A stretch of DNA of 64,000 bases from Pseudomonas sp. WJP1 (GTDB taxonomy: Bacteria > Pseudomonadota > Gammaproteobacteria > Pseudomonadales > Pseudomonadaceae): NCBI RefSeq assembly GCF_028471945.1, contig NZ_CP110128.1, positions 1,166,501-1,230,500 of the forward strand, read 5' to 3'. How positions within the stretch are numbered: position 1 is the first letter of the stretch; each line of letters starts with the position of its first letter. The translations under genes and the position numbers were made by a program. The notes under the pieces are model-generated. The model was not told where the DNA came from. It did not search any database and worked only from the letters and a program-made list of their open reading frames with translations. Positions 46,757-55,528 of the stretch are shown piece by piece.

Positions 46757-49348
46757 TTAGACCGCTGGCACCGTTTCGGTTTCGGCGGTCGGTTTCGGCA
46801 GAGAGGAGAGGAACGCCATGATCAGCGCCGCCAGGTACGGCAGCGACTGCACCAGCAACATGGTGACCCAGAAGCGCATGTCGTTGCTCGGCATGCCGTT
46901 CACCAGGAAGATTCCCAGCGCCGCACCCCACAGCAACAGCATGATGAACACCTCTTCCCGGGCTTCCGAAATCGCCACCCAGAAGCCGTGGTTATCGGCA
47001 TTCTTCGGTGTGCGGAAAAACGGAATGCTGCTGGTGAAAAAGCCGTACAGCACCGCTTTGGCGATGGTGTGCGACAACGCGAGTCCCGCCAGCGCCGCGC
47101 AGAACGCATCCTTGAGGTTCACGCCTACGGCGCGACGGTAGAGGAAGATGATCTTGCCGACCTTGAACACGAACAGGGCCAATGGCGGGATCGCGAAAAT
47201 CAACAGCGGCGGATCGACCCGTTGCGGCACGATGATCATCGCCGCCGACCACAACAGCGCGCCAACGGTGAAGAAGATGTTCATGCCATCTGCGACCCAC
47301 GGCAACCAGCCCGCGAGGAAGTGGTAGCGCTGGCCGCGGGTCAGTTCGGTGTCCTTGCCGCGCAGCAGGCTGCGGGTGTGACGCTTGATGATCTGAATCG
47401 CACCATAGGCCCAGCGAAAACGCTGTTTCTTGAAGTCGATAAAGGTATCGGGCATCAGGCCCTTGCCGTAGCTGTCGTGGTAATACGCCGCCGACAGGCC
47501 TTTTTCGAATACGCGCAAGCCCAGTTCGGCGTCTTCGCAGATGCACCAGTCGGCCCAGCCCAGTTCTTCGAGCACCGAGCGCCGGGTCATGGTCATGGTA
47601 CCGTGCTGGATGATCGCGTCACGGTCATTTCGGGTAACCATGCCGATGTGGAAGAAGCCTTTGTATTCCGCGTAGCAGAGCTTCTTGAAGGTGCTTTCGT
47701 TCTGGTCGCGGTAATCCTGCGGCGACTGCACCACGGCGATTTTCGGGTCGGCGAAGTGCGGCACCATGTGCTTGAGCCAGTTCGGATGCACGCAGTAATC
47801 GGAGTCGATCACCGCAATCACTTCGGCATCCTTGGCGGTGTGCGGGATCAGGTAGTTCAGCGCGCCGCCCTTGAAACCTGCCAAAGGTGCGACGTGGAAG
47901 AACTTGAAGCGCGGGCCGAGGGTTTCGCAGTAGTCGCGCACCGGTTCCCAGACCGCCGGGTCCTTGGTGTTGTTGTCGATGATCAGGACTTCGAAGTCCG
48001 GATAGTCGAGGTTCGCCAGGGCGTTGAGGGTCTGTTTGACCATCTCCGGCGGCTCGTTGTAGCAGGGCACATGGATCGAGACTTTCGGGCGATAGCTGGA
48101 ATCGCCTTCCACCGGCAGGAATTCCCGGCGCCGCTTGTGGATCCACACCGCTTCGGCCAGTTCGTGGGCCTCGGTCAGCAACACAATGAACACCCCGAGC
48201 GCGCCGAGGGCGAGCAGGAAACCCACCGTCAGGCTGAACCAGGTGCTGTATTGCTGGCTGTAGTCATAGCCGATCCACACCAGCACCGAACCGCAGAGGA
48301 ATGCGATAAAGGTCAGGAAGGTGCGGCCACGCTGGCGCAGGGCCGAGCCGTCGATCATCAGCAGGGTCAGCGACAGCAGCGCCAATACCACCGAACCGAT
48401 GGCCAGCACGCGCCATTGCGGAATGGCGACCACCGGGCCTTCGAAGTTGAATTTCTGTTGGCGCGCGGCGTTGAACACACCCCAGTAAGCGCCTACCGAA
48501 CCTTCGTCGCTGACCTTCCACGGCTGGTCGAAGGCTTCGATCACGAAGTAGTTGAAACCCTGGCGGTTGAGCTTGTTGACCAGGGTGCGCAGATAGATCG
48601 CCTGGTCTGCCGGTGATGCATCGGCGCCACCGCGCATGCGGCCGTTGCTCGGCCAGCCCACTTCAGACAGCAGCAACGGTTTTTTCGGGAACATCTTTTT
48701 CAGGTCGCGGGCGCGGTCGAGGACGAACTGCCCGGCCTTGTCCATCGGGATGAATTCCCAGTAGGGCAGCACGTGGGCGGCGATCAGGTCGACGTGCTTG
48801 GCCAGTTCCGGGTGTTCTTCCCAGACGTGCCACTGTTCGGACGTGGTCACCGGCACCTTCACCGCGGCGCGGACGCGATCAAGGATCACACTCAGTTCGG
48901 CGGCGGTGATTTCCTTACGGAAAATCGCTTCGTTACCGACAACGACGCGCACGACGCTGCGCGAAGAATTGGCGATTTCGATGGCGCGGGCGATTTCCCG
49001 TTCGTTGCGTTCCTGGTCCGGGCTGATCCAGATCCCCAGTGTGACCCGCAGGCCGAATTCTTCCGCCAGTTTCGGGATGTTCTCCAGTGTGCCGTCCACC
49101 GAGTAAGTACGGATGTTGTCCGTCAACTTGCTCATGATCTCCAGGTCGCGACGCATTTGATCGTCGGTCGGGTACTGCTCTTTTTGTGGGAATTGACCCT
49201 GCTGGAAAGGTGAGTACGAGAAGCCGGAGATCTGTTCGGGCCAGTTGGGCGCGGTCACCGGGCGATTGATCAGCGCCCAGAAGCCGGTAAACAAGGCAGC
49301 GATGGCGAGCACCACCACCAGGTTGAGTCCAAATTTACGCGATGACAT
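46757..49348 (-). CDS. ndvB: Bifunctional GH17-GT2 beta-glucan synthase (NdvB-like)
   Basis: An 863-residue inner-membrane protein. I start at MSSRKFGLNLVVVLAIAALF (ATG complement ending 49348); a TTG six codons earlier is less likely. After one N-terminal helix comes a periplasmic GH17-like domain (about 40-310) with both catalytic Glu: E140 (VVVGNEAIF) and E229 (LLSEVGWPSNG). The GT2 glycosyltransferase domain has VIDSDYCVHP, WCICEDAELGL and the product-binding KKQRFRWAYG. Several membrane helices flank it. It is the P. aeruginosa NdvB (PA1163) type, which makes cyclic/periplasmic beta-1,3-glucans important in biofilm antibiotic tolerance. It is the upstream neighbour of dapE on the same strand, as I recall for PA1162-PA1163. 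Confidence 0.9.
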   Translation of the reverse strand: MSSRKFGLNLVVVLAIAALFTGFWALINRPVTAPNWPEQISGFSYSPFQQGQFPQKEQYPTDDQMRRDLEIMSKLTDNIRTYSVDGTLENIPKLAEEFGLRVTLGIWISPDQERNEREIARAIEIANSSRSVVRVVVGNEAIFRKEITAAELSVILDRVRAAVKVPVTTSEQWHVWEEHPELAKHVDLIAAHVLPYWEFIPMDKAGQFVLDRARDLKKMFPKKPLLLSEVGWPSNGRMRGGADASPADQAIYLRTLVNKLNRQGFNYFVIEAFDQPWKVSDEGSVGAYWGVFNAARQQKFNFEGPVVAIPQWRVLAIGSVVLALLSLTLLMIDGSALRQRGRTFLTFIAFLCGSVLVWIGYDYSQQYSTWFSLTVGFLLALGALGVFIVLLTEAHELAEAVWIHKRRREFLPVEGDSSYRPKVSIHVPCYNEPPEMVKQTLNALANLDYPDFEVLIIDNNTKDPAVWEPVRDYCETLGPRFKFFHVAPLAGFKGGALNYLIPHTAKDAEVIAVIDSDYCVHPNWLKHMVPHFADPKIAVVQSPQDYRDQNESTFKKLCYAEYKGFFHIGMVTRNDRDAIIQHGTMTMTRRSVLEELGWADWCICEDAELGLRVFEKGLSAAYYHDSYGKGLMPDTFIDFKKQRFRWAYGAIQIIKRHTRSLLRGKDTELTRGQRYHFLAGWLPWVADGMNIFFTVGALLWSAAMIIVPQRVDPPLLIFAIPPLALFVFKVGKIIFLYRRAVGVNLKDAFCAALAGLALSHTIAKAVLYGFFTSSIPFFRTPKNADNHGFWVAISEAREEVFIMLLLWGAALGIFLVNGMPSNDMRFWVTMLLVQSLPYLAALIMAFLSSLPKPTAETETVPAV

Positions 49349-49564
49349 AGTTATTTCGGGTTCCAAAGACTGTGGAACGAAGGAACGGTCGGACCGCCAA
49401 GGGGGGCGAATCCTACACTAGGCATTCTCTGAACCTACAGCGGACAGGGAATTACCCGATATTGGGCAATTTGATTTCACATAAGTTCTTACACTTACCG
49501 CTTGAAGCCTAAAATTTAGTGCCGCGAAGCCCTATACTGCGCGCCGGTTTTTGAGGTGATGGTC

Positions 49565-50377
49565 ATGAGTACAGAAGATCCGCGGTTTGCAGGCATCGCC
49601 CGTTTGTATGGCATCGAGGGCCTTGAACGCTTGCGCGCGGCGCACGTGGCGATTGTCGGCGTTGGTGGCGTTGGCTCCTGGGCGGCGGAAGCCATGGCCC
49701 GTTGCGGTGTTGGCGAGATTTCGTTGTTCGACCTGGACGATGTCTGCGTCAGTAACGCCAACCGTCAGCTGCACGCGCTGGACAGCACCGTCGGCAAACC
49801 CAAGGTCGAAGTGATGGCCGAGCGCCTGCGCGGAATCAACCCGGATTGCACGGTGCACGCGGTGCCGGATTTCGTCACCCGCGAGACCATGGCCGAATAC
49901 ATCACCCCGAACATCGATTGCGTGATCGACTGCATCGACAGCGTCAACGCCAAGGCGGCGCTGATTGCCTGGTGCAAACGGCGCAAGATCCAGATCATCA
50001 CCACCGGCGGCGCGGGCGGGCAGATTGACCCGACGCTGATCCAGGTTTGCGACCTCAACCGTACGTTCAATGACCCGCTGGCGTCGAAAGTGCGCTCCAC
50101 CTTGCGCCGCGACTATGGCTTCTCACGCACCGTGACCCGTCACTACAGCGTGCCGTGCGTGTTCTCCACCGAGCAACTGCGCTACCCGAAACCCGATGGC
50201 AGCATTTGCCTGCAGAAGAGTTTTGTCGGCGATGGTGTGAAGCTCGACTGCGCCGGTGGCTTTGGCGCGGTGATGATGGTGACGGCGACCTTCGGCATGG
50301 TCGCGGCGACCAAGGCGGTGGACAAGATCGTGGCGGGTGTGCGGCGGCCGGCGGAGCGGGTTAAACCTCAGGTTTGA
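49565..50377 (+). CDS. tcdA: tRNA threonylcarbamoyladenosine dehydratase TcdA (CsdL/YgdL)
   Basis: A 270-residue E1-like ATP-dependent enzyme that cyclises t6A37 to ct6A in tRNAs. I start at the ATG at 49565 (MSTEDPRFAGIARLYGIEGL), 9 bases after gaggt; in-frame GTG/ATG codons just upstream are possible. The ThiF-type nucleotide loop is VAIVGVGGVGSWAAEAMARC, then NANRQLHAL. In E. coli TcdA works with the CsdA-CsdE sulfur system, and both csdE and csdA lie immediately downstream in convergent orientation here. Together with tsaB, the window holds an early and the last step of this tRNA modification. Confidence 0.93.
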   Translation: MSTEDPRFAGIARLYGIEGLERLRAAHVAIVGVGGVGSWAAEAMARCGVGEISLFDLDDVCVSNANRQLHALDSTVGKPKVEVMAERLRGINPDCTVHAVPDFVTRETMAEYITPNIDCVIDCIDSVNAKAALIAWCKRRKIQIITTGGAGGQIDPTLIQVCDLNRTFNDPLASKVRSTLRRDYGFSRTVTRHYSVPCVFSTEQLRYPKPDGSICLQKSFVGDGVKLDCAGGFGAVMMVTATFGMVAATKAVDKIVAGVRRPAERVKPQV

Positions 50378-50391
50378 GGGTTGTTGCTGAT

Positions 50392-50466
50392 GGCCTCATT
50401 GCGAGCAGGCTCGCTCCCACAGGGGAATGTATTCCAATGTGGGAGCGAGCCTGCTCGCGAAGGCGA
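50392..50466. repeat. REPIN, compact outward type, GCGAGCAGGCTCGC class
   Basis: Arms ttgcgagcaggctcgctccc and gggagcgagcctgctcgcga with the cacagg-type ends in the centre. It sits between the convergent tcdA and csdE genes. Confidence 0.9.
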
Positions 50467-50871
50467 TTAACTGGCCAACTCATTCATTCGTTGTAATACG
50501 GCGTTGAGGCCATTGCTGCGCGACTGGGACAACTGGCGGCCCAAGCCCAGCTGATTGAACCAGTCTGCCAAATCCACCTGCTGCAACTCAGCCGCCGACA
50601 ACCCGTTGACCCGCGCCAAAAGCAACGCCACCAAGCCGCGAATCAAGCGTGCATCGCTGTTGGCCTTGAACAGCCAGTGGCCATCCTGCAGCTCACCCAC
50701 CAGCCACACCTGGCTTTCACAGCCGTGCACGCGGTTGGTGTCACACATTTCCACTTCGCTCAGTGCCGGCAGGCGTTCGCCCCACTGCATCAGCAGGCGC
50801 GCCCGTTGTTCCCAGCCCGGCAGATCTTGAAAGGCTTGCAGCGCGGCCACGGCTTCAGCGGGAAGGTTCAT
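50467..50871 (-). CDS. csdE: SufE-family sulfur acceptor CsdE
   Basis: A 134-residue protein that accepts persulfide sulfur from CsdA. The active Cys lies in RVHGCESQVWLVGEL, and the overall size and the opening MNLPAEAVAALQAFQDLPGW fit the SufE/CsdE family. CsdE rather than SufE is supported by the preceding csdA gene, which overlaps its start by 4 bp. Its C-terminal end is followed by a REPIN, then tcdA convergent. Confidence 0.9.
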   Translation of the reverse strand: MNLPAEAVAALQAFQDLPGWEQRARLLMQWGERLPALSEVEMCDTNRVHGCESQVWLVGELQDGHWLFKANSDARLIRGLVALLLARVNGLSAAELQQVDLADWFNQLGLGRQLSQSRSNGLNAVLQRMNELAS

Positions 50872-52070
50872 CGCAGTAACTCCAGTGCCTGATCCAGCGC
50901 TTCAAAGAACCGTTCCAGGTCTTCGGAATCGTTATACAGCGCCAACGACACCCGAATCGCTCCGGCCAGGTGCAGGCTTTTAAGCAGCGGCATGGCGCAG
51001 TGATGACCGGCGCGCACCGCAATGCCTTGTTCGGTCAGCAGGTGCGCCAGATCCGAGTTATGTACACCCTCGATGGTAAAACTCGCCAGGGCCACTTGCG
51101 GCTTGCCCAGCAGGCGGATGCCGTTGCGCGCCTCAAGGCCCTTGAGCAGGCAGTCATGCAGCGCCGCTTCGTGGGCGGATACGGCGTCCTGATCGAGCCC
51201 GGCAAGGTAGTCCAGGGTTGCCCCCAGGCCAATGACGCTGGAAATCGGCGGCGTGCCGGCTTCGAATCCCAGCGGTGCAGGGCGGAAGCGCGCGTCGTGA
51301 TAGTTGGCGTCCAGCACCATCTCGCCGCCGAACTGCCAGGGGCGCAGCTGTTGCAGGGCTTCATGGCGCCCGAACAACACGCCCAGGCCGTCGGGGCCGT
51401 AGAGCTTGTGGCTGGAAAATACGTAAAAGTCGCATCCCAGTGCCTGCACGTCATGCCGGCCATGGACCACGCCCTGGGCGCCGTCGATCACGGTCAAGGC
51501 CTTACGCGCCTTGGCCAGCGCCAGCAGCGCAGGCAGGGGTTGCCAGGCGCCGATCACGTTGGACAACTGGCTGACCGCGAGCAGGCGCGTGCGCGGGCCG
51601 ATCAAATCCGTAGCGGCCTGGAGGTCGATCACGCCGTCGGTGTCCAGTGGCAGGATCACCAGTTTCAGGTTGCGACGGTGCGCCAGTTGTTGCCACGGCA
51701 GCAGGTTGGCGTGGTGTTCCAGGGCGCTGATGACAATTTCATCGCCTGGATTGAAAAGAGGTTCCAGACCATAGGCCAGGAGGTTCAGCGCAGAGGTCGC
51801 GCCGTGGGTGAATATGATCTGCCCGCTGTCACCGGCGTTGAGCCATTGCGCGGCTTTGCGGCGGCTGTCCTCGAACGCCTGGGTGGCGTGGGCGCCGGGC
51901 AGGTGTTGCGCCCGATGCACGTTGGCCGCGCCATTGGCGTAGTAATGCGCCAGGGCATCCAGTAGTGCTTGAGGTTTTTGCGTGGTGGCGGCGTTGTCCA
52001 GATAGGTCTGGCCTTGCCGTTGCAGGGCGGCGATGGCCGGGAAATCGGCGCGCCACGGGGAGAGAATCAT
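50868..52070 (-). CDS. csdA: Cysteine desulfurase CsdA
   Basis: A 400-residue PLP-dependent class V aminotransferase-fold enzyme that removes sulfur from cysteine as an enzyme persulfide. I take the second of two adjacent ATGs (MILSPWRADFPAIAAL). The PLP Lys is in FYVFSSHKLYGPDGLGVLFG, and the catalytic Cys in IAVRAGHHCAMPLLK. It forms a two-gene operon with csdE, overlapping 4 bp. It is followed upstream by a REPIN and then dapD. Confidence 0.92.
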   Translation of the reverse strand: MILSPWRADFPAIAALQRQGQTYLDNAATTQKPQALLDALAHYYANGAANVHRAQHLPGAHATQAFEDSRRKAAQWLNAGDSGQIIFTHGATSALNLLAYGLEPLFNPGDEIVISALEHHANLLPWQQLAHRRNLKLVILPLDTDGVIDLQAATDLIGPRTRLLAVSQLSNVIGAWQPLPALLALAKARKALTVIDGAQGVVHGRHDVQALGCDFYVFSSHKLYGPDGLGVLFGRHEALQQLRPWQFGGEMVLDANYHDARFRPAPLGFEAGTPPISSVIGLGATLDYLAGLDQDAVSAHEAALHDCLLKGLEARNGIRLLGKPQVALASFTIEGVHNSDLAHLLTEQGIAVRAGHHCAMPLLKSLHLAGAIRVSLALYNDSEDLERFFEALDQALELLR

Positions 52071-52123
52071 CATGCTGTTCGGCCCTGGTGAACATGGGCG
52101 GATGTACGCCTGACCCTGCTGAC

Positions 52124-52202
52124 CCTGTAGGAGCGAAGCTTGCTCGCGAAGGGGCCCTTGAAGCCGCCAAAAGCTTCGCGGGCAAGCCTCGCTCCTACGG
52201 GA
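52124..52202. repeat. REPIN with two different arm classes
   Basis: The left arm is ctgtaggagcgaagcttgct (GCTTGCTCGCG type) and the right arm is cttcgcgggcaagcctcgct (GCGGGCAAGCC type), so the element is chimeric. Confidence 0.85.
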
Positions 52203-52223
52203 TTAGAGGTGATCGTGCGACGC

Positions 52224-53258
52224 TTAGTTGTGAGCGTGCAGCGCTTCGTTCAGTTCGATCGCCGATTTGTGGGTTTTGCATTCCACGGCACCGGTTTGCG
52301 AATTGCGACGGAACAGCAGGTCGGTCTGGCCGGCCAGTTCACGGGCCTTCACGATTTTGACCAGCTCGTTGTTCTCGTCCAGCAGTGCTACCTTGGTGCC
52401 GGCCGTCACGTACAGGCCCGACTCAACGGTGTTGCGGTCGCCCAACGGGATGCCGATACCGGCGTTGGCGCCGATCAGGCAGCCTTCACCAACCTTGATC
52501 ACGATGTTGCCGCCACCCGACAGGGTACCCATGGTCGAGCAGCCGCCGCCCAGGTCCGAACCCTTGCCGACGAATACGCCAGCGGAGACGCGGCCTTCGA
52601 TCATGCCCGGGCCTTCGGTGCCGGCGTTGAAGTTGATGAAGCCTTCGTGCATCACGGTGGTGCCTTCGCCCACGTAGGCACCCAGGCGCAGGCGCGCGGC
52701 GTCAGCGATACGCACGCCAGCCGGTACGACGTAGTCGGTCATTTTCGGGAACTTGTCCACCGAGAACACTTCCAGCAGCTCGCCGCGCAGGCGGGCTTCG
52801 AGTTGGTGCTCGGCCAGTTCGGACAGGTCGATGGCGCCCTGGCTGGTCCAGGCCACGTTTGGCAGCAGCGGGAACACGCCGGCCAGGTTCAGGCCGTGTG
52901 GCTTGACCAGGCGATGGGACAACAGGTGCAGCTTGAGGTAAGCCTCAGGCGTGGAGGTCAGTTGTGCGTCTTCGGCCAGGATGGTGGCGACCAGCGGCTT
53001 GTGGCTCTCGGCCAGGCGGGTCAGCAGGGCGGCCTGGGCAGCGTCGACGCCTTTTACGGCTTCAGCCAGTTGCGAAGCTTGCGCGGTGGTGAAAGTGATG
53101 GCCTGGTTGCCTTCGGTGTAGCCCAGGATCGGCGCAATGGCAGCGACCAGTTCGGCCGAAGGATTGAGCAAAGGCTGTGCGTAGAACACTTCCAGCCAGG
53201 CGCCTTGACGGTTTTGAGTGCCGACACCAAAGGCCAGGCTGAACGGGGTAGTGGACAT
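52224..53258 (-). CDS. dapD: Tetrahydrodipicolinate N-succinyltransferase (long form)
   Basis: A 344-residue left-handed beta-helix acyltransferase that transfers succinyl from succinyl-CoA to tetrahydrodipicolinate in the lysine/DAP pathway. The hexapeptide repeats run through the C-terminal half (VRIADAARLRLGAYVGEGTT, EGRVSAGVFVGKGSDLGGGC, VGEGCLIGANAGIGIPLGDR). At 344 residues it is the long form typical of pseudomonads, not the 274-residue E. coli type. It lies 32 bp upstream of the ArsC-like gene in the opposite transcript order: the reductase gene precedes it on the minus strand. Confidence 0.94.
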   Translation of the reverse strand: MSTTPFSLAFGVGTQNRQGAWLEVFYAQPLLNPSAELVAAIAPILGYTEGNQAITFTTAQASQLAEAVKGVDAAQAALLTRLAESHKPLVATILAEDAQLTSTPEAYLKLHLLSHRLVKPHGLNLAGVFPLLPNVAWTSQGAIDLSELAEHQLEARLRGELLEVFSVDKFPKMTDYVVPAGVRIADAARLRLGAYVGEGTTVMHEGFINFNAGTEGPGMIEGRVSAGVFVGKGSDLGGGCSTMGTLSGGGNIVIKVGEGCLIGANAGIGIPLGDRNTVESGLYVTAGTKVALLDENNELVKIVKARELAGQTDLLFRRNSQTGAVECKTHKSAIELNEALHAHN

Positions 53259-53290
53259 GTTGATACCTCTAGCAAATTGAAACGGGCTGC

Positions 53291-53653
53291 TTACTTGAGC
53301 GCGGCCGCGTAGATATCTGGCTTGAAGCCAATCAGGGTTCGGTCACCGAGATCGAGCACCGGGCGCTTGATCATCGAAGGTTGTGCGAGCATCAGTTCGA
53401 TGGCTTTCGACTGGTCGAGATCGGCTTTGCGTTCGTCGTCGAGCTTGCGAAAGGTCGTGCCTGCACGGTTCAACACCACTTCCCAGCCGTGCTCGTTGCA
53501 CCATTGGGTCAGGTGTTCACGGTCGATACCGACCGCTTTGTAATCATGAAAGTCATGGCTGACAGCGTGTTCATCGAGCCAGGTGCGCGCCTTTTTCATG
53601 GTGTCGCAGGCTTTGATGCCGAAAAGGTGCAACGTTTTACTTGAAACGGTCAA
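53291..53653 (-). CDS. ArsC/Spx-family reductase (YffB-like), TTG start
   Basis: A 120-residue thioredoxin-fold protein of the ArsC/Spx/YffB family. The likely start is a TTG (complement of 53651-53653) because aggggg lies 7 bases before it and the chain then opens (M)TVSSKTLHLFGIKACDTMKK as family members do; the longer open frame has no good start. The redox-type Cys is in GIKACDTMKKA, with the RPVLDLG block near the end. E. coli YffB, a glutathione-linked reductase, is the closest type; a real arsenate reductase is unlikely without an ars locus. It precedes dapD by 32 bp and is probably in one operon with it. Confidence 0.78.
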   Translation of the reverse strand: MTVSSKTLHLFGIKACDTMKKARTWLDEHAVSHDFHDYKAVGIDREHLTQWCNEHGWEVVLNRAGTTFRKLDDERKADLDQSKAIELMLAQPSMIKRPVLDLGDRTLIGFKPDIYAAALK

Positions 53654-53869
53654 GGAATCGCCCCCTTTACAGGTGTCGGAAATAAAAGGTGCCGGATTAT
53701 GCCATGACCGGACGGTTTCGCGGCGGCTGTGGTCAGGTTTGTCTTTGTGCCATGGCATGACACCGGGGCTCATGGCGTGGCGGCGTGCGACATTGGTGCA
53801 AGGGTCACGCACAGTCTAAGCAGCTAATATGGCACTTCAATGCTGTCGATTGTCCGGGAATCCCGTTTT

Positions 53870-55501
53870 ATGCAAACCGCCTACACCGTCCTGATCCTGT
53901 TGATGCTGGTGGGCGTTTCGCGCCTGCTCGGACGGGTGATCCCGCTGCCTTTGCCGTTGGTGCAAATTGCCGCAGGCGCCTTGCTGGCCTGGCCGACCCT
54001 GGGCTTGCATGTGGCACTGGACCCTGAATTGTTTCTGTTTCTGTTCCTGCCGCCACTGTTGTTTTCCGACGGCTGGCGCATGCCCAAGCGAGAGTTCTGG
54101 CGACTTCGCGGACCGATCCTGACCCTGGCGGTCGGCCTGGTGCTGTTTACCGTGGTCGGCGCCGGGTATTTCATTCACTGGTTGCTGCCGAGTATCCCAC
54201 TGCCGGTGGCCTTTGCGCTGGCTGCGGTGCTGTCGCCCACGGACGCCGTGGCGGTGTCGGCGATCTCCCAGAATCGCTTGCCGACGCCCTTGATGCACAT
54301 CCTGCAGGGTGAGGCCTTGATGAACGATGCCTCGGGTCTGGTGACGTTCAAGTTCGCCCTTGTGGCCGCTGTGACCGGGGCGTTTTCGCTGGCCAACGCC
54401 AGTGTCACCTTTGTCCTGGTGGCGGTCGGTGGCCTGGCCATCGGCGTGGCCTTGAGCTGGCTGGTGGGGCGCCTGCGCTCCTGGATGATTGCCCGCGGCT
54501 GGGATGACCCGGCCACCCACGTCGTCTTCATGTTGTTGCTGCCGTTCGCCGCCTACGTGCTCGCCGAGCGCGTAGGTGCGTCGGGCATCCTGTCGGCGGT
54601 AGCAGCGGGGATGATGCAAAGCTGGCTCGATCTGCTGCCGCGCCAGACCAATACGCGGCTGCTCAATCGCAGCGTCTGGTCATTGCTGGAGTTCGCCTTC
54701 AATGGCTTGATTTTTCTGCTGCTGGGCTTGCAGTTGCCGGACATCATCAAGGCCGTGGCCAGTCATGAAGCCTCGCTGTGGCCGACGCTGCTCTATCGCT
54801 GCGTCGATGTGCTGGCGATTTTCCTGGTGCTGCTGGTGCTGCGGTTCGTCTGGGTGCAGAGCATCTGGCGCCTGTCCATTTTGCTGCGGCGCTGGCGTGG
54901 CAAGGATGAGATCACTCGGGTGCCAAGTGCACGTTCCTGCTGGTTGCTGACCGTGGGTGGCGTGCGCGGGGCGGTAACGCTGGCCGGTGTGATGTCGGTG
55001 CCGATGCTGATGGGGGCCGACGCATTTCCCGAACGGGACCTGTTGATCTTCATTGCCGCCGGGGTGATCCTGCTGTCGTTGATCGCTGCGTGCGTGGCCT
55101 TGCCGTTGCTGCTGCGTGGCATAGGGAAAAGCCCGGACGACAAGCGCCGTAATGAAGTGCGTGATGCCTGGCGTAAAACCGCGCAGGCGGCGATTCATGC
55201 GCTCGAAGTTGAAGAGGTCACCCCGCAGGATGCGGCCCAGGCTGCGCTGGCCATTGAGCTGAAGGCGCGGATCATGTCCGAGTATCGGCACCAGCTCGAG
55301 GTGTTCAACGATTCGGTGGAAGCCCAGGCTCTGGCTCTTCAGATGGATTTGCTGGAGCGACGTTTACGGCTCCGGGCGCTGCGGGCGCAGCGCCTGGAGT
55401 TGTACAAGCTCAGCGGTAATCACCAGATTGGTGATGATGTGTTGCGTGAGGTGTTAGGTGAGCTGGATTTGAGTGAGGCGAACCTGGGAGAGGTTGGTTA
55501 G
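53870..55501 (+). CDS. CPA1-family Na+/H+ antiporter
   Basis: A 543-residue inner-membrane cation/proton antiporter with 12-13 predicted helices. I prefer the ATG at 53870 (MQTAYTVLILLMLVGVSRLL), though an ATG at 53840 is in frame and adds 10 residues. Family marks are ELFLFLFLPPLLFSDGWRMP, the unwound-helix motif VLSPTDAVAVSAIS, and the ion-binding GEALMNDASGLVTFKFALVA with the Asp. The C-terminal ~120 residues form a cytoplasmic, charged tail that is probably regulatory (AQALALQMDLLERRLRLRAL). The ion specificity (Na+, K+) cannot be told from sequence. Confidence 0.9.
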   Translation: MQTAYTVLILLMLVGVSRLLGRVIPLPLPLVQIAAGALLAWPTLGLHVALDPELFLFLFLPPLLFSDGWRMPKREFWRLRGPILTLAVGLVLFTVVGAGYFIHWLLPSIPLPVAFALAAVLSPTDAVAVSAISQNRLPTPLMHILQGEALMNDASGLVTFKFALVAAVTGAFSLANASVTFVLVAVGGLAIGVALSWLVGRLRSWMIARGWDDPATHVVFMLLLPFAAYVLAERVGASGILSAVAAGMMQSWLDLLPRQTNTRLLNRSVWSLLEFAFNGLIFLLLGLQLPDIIKAVASHEASLWPTLLYRCVDVLAIFLVLLVLRFVWVQSIWRLSILLRRWRGKDEITRVPSARSCWLLTVGGVRGAVTLAGVMSVPMLMGADAFPERDLLIFIAAGVILLSLIAACVALPLLLRGIGKSPDDKRRNEVRDAWRKTAQAAIHALEVEEVTPQDAAQAALAIELKARIMSEYRHQLEVFNDSVEAQALALQMDLLERRLRLRALRAQRLELYKLSGNHQIGDDVLREVLGELDLSEANLGEVG

Positions 55502-55528
55502 AACGCCGGCCGTTGTTATTTACCCTTT

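Noticed and set aside
53654..53812. An ATG start giving a 173-residue ArsC-like protein
   Set aside because: The added residues have no family match and no ribosome-binding site, while the TTG at 53653 has aggggg at the right distance.
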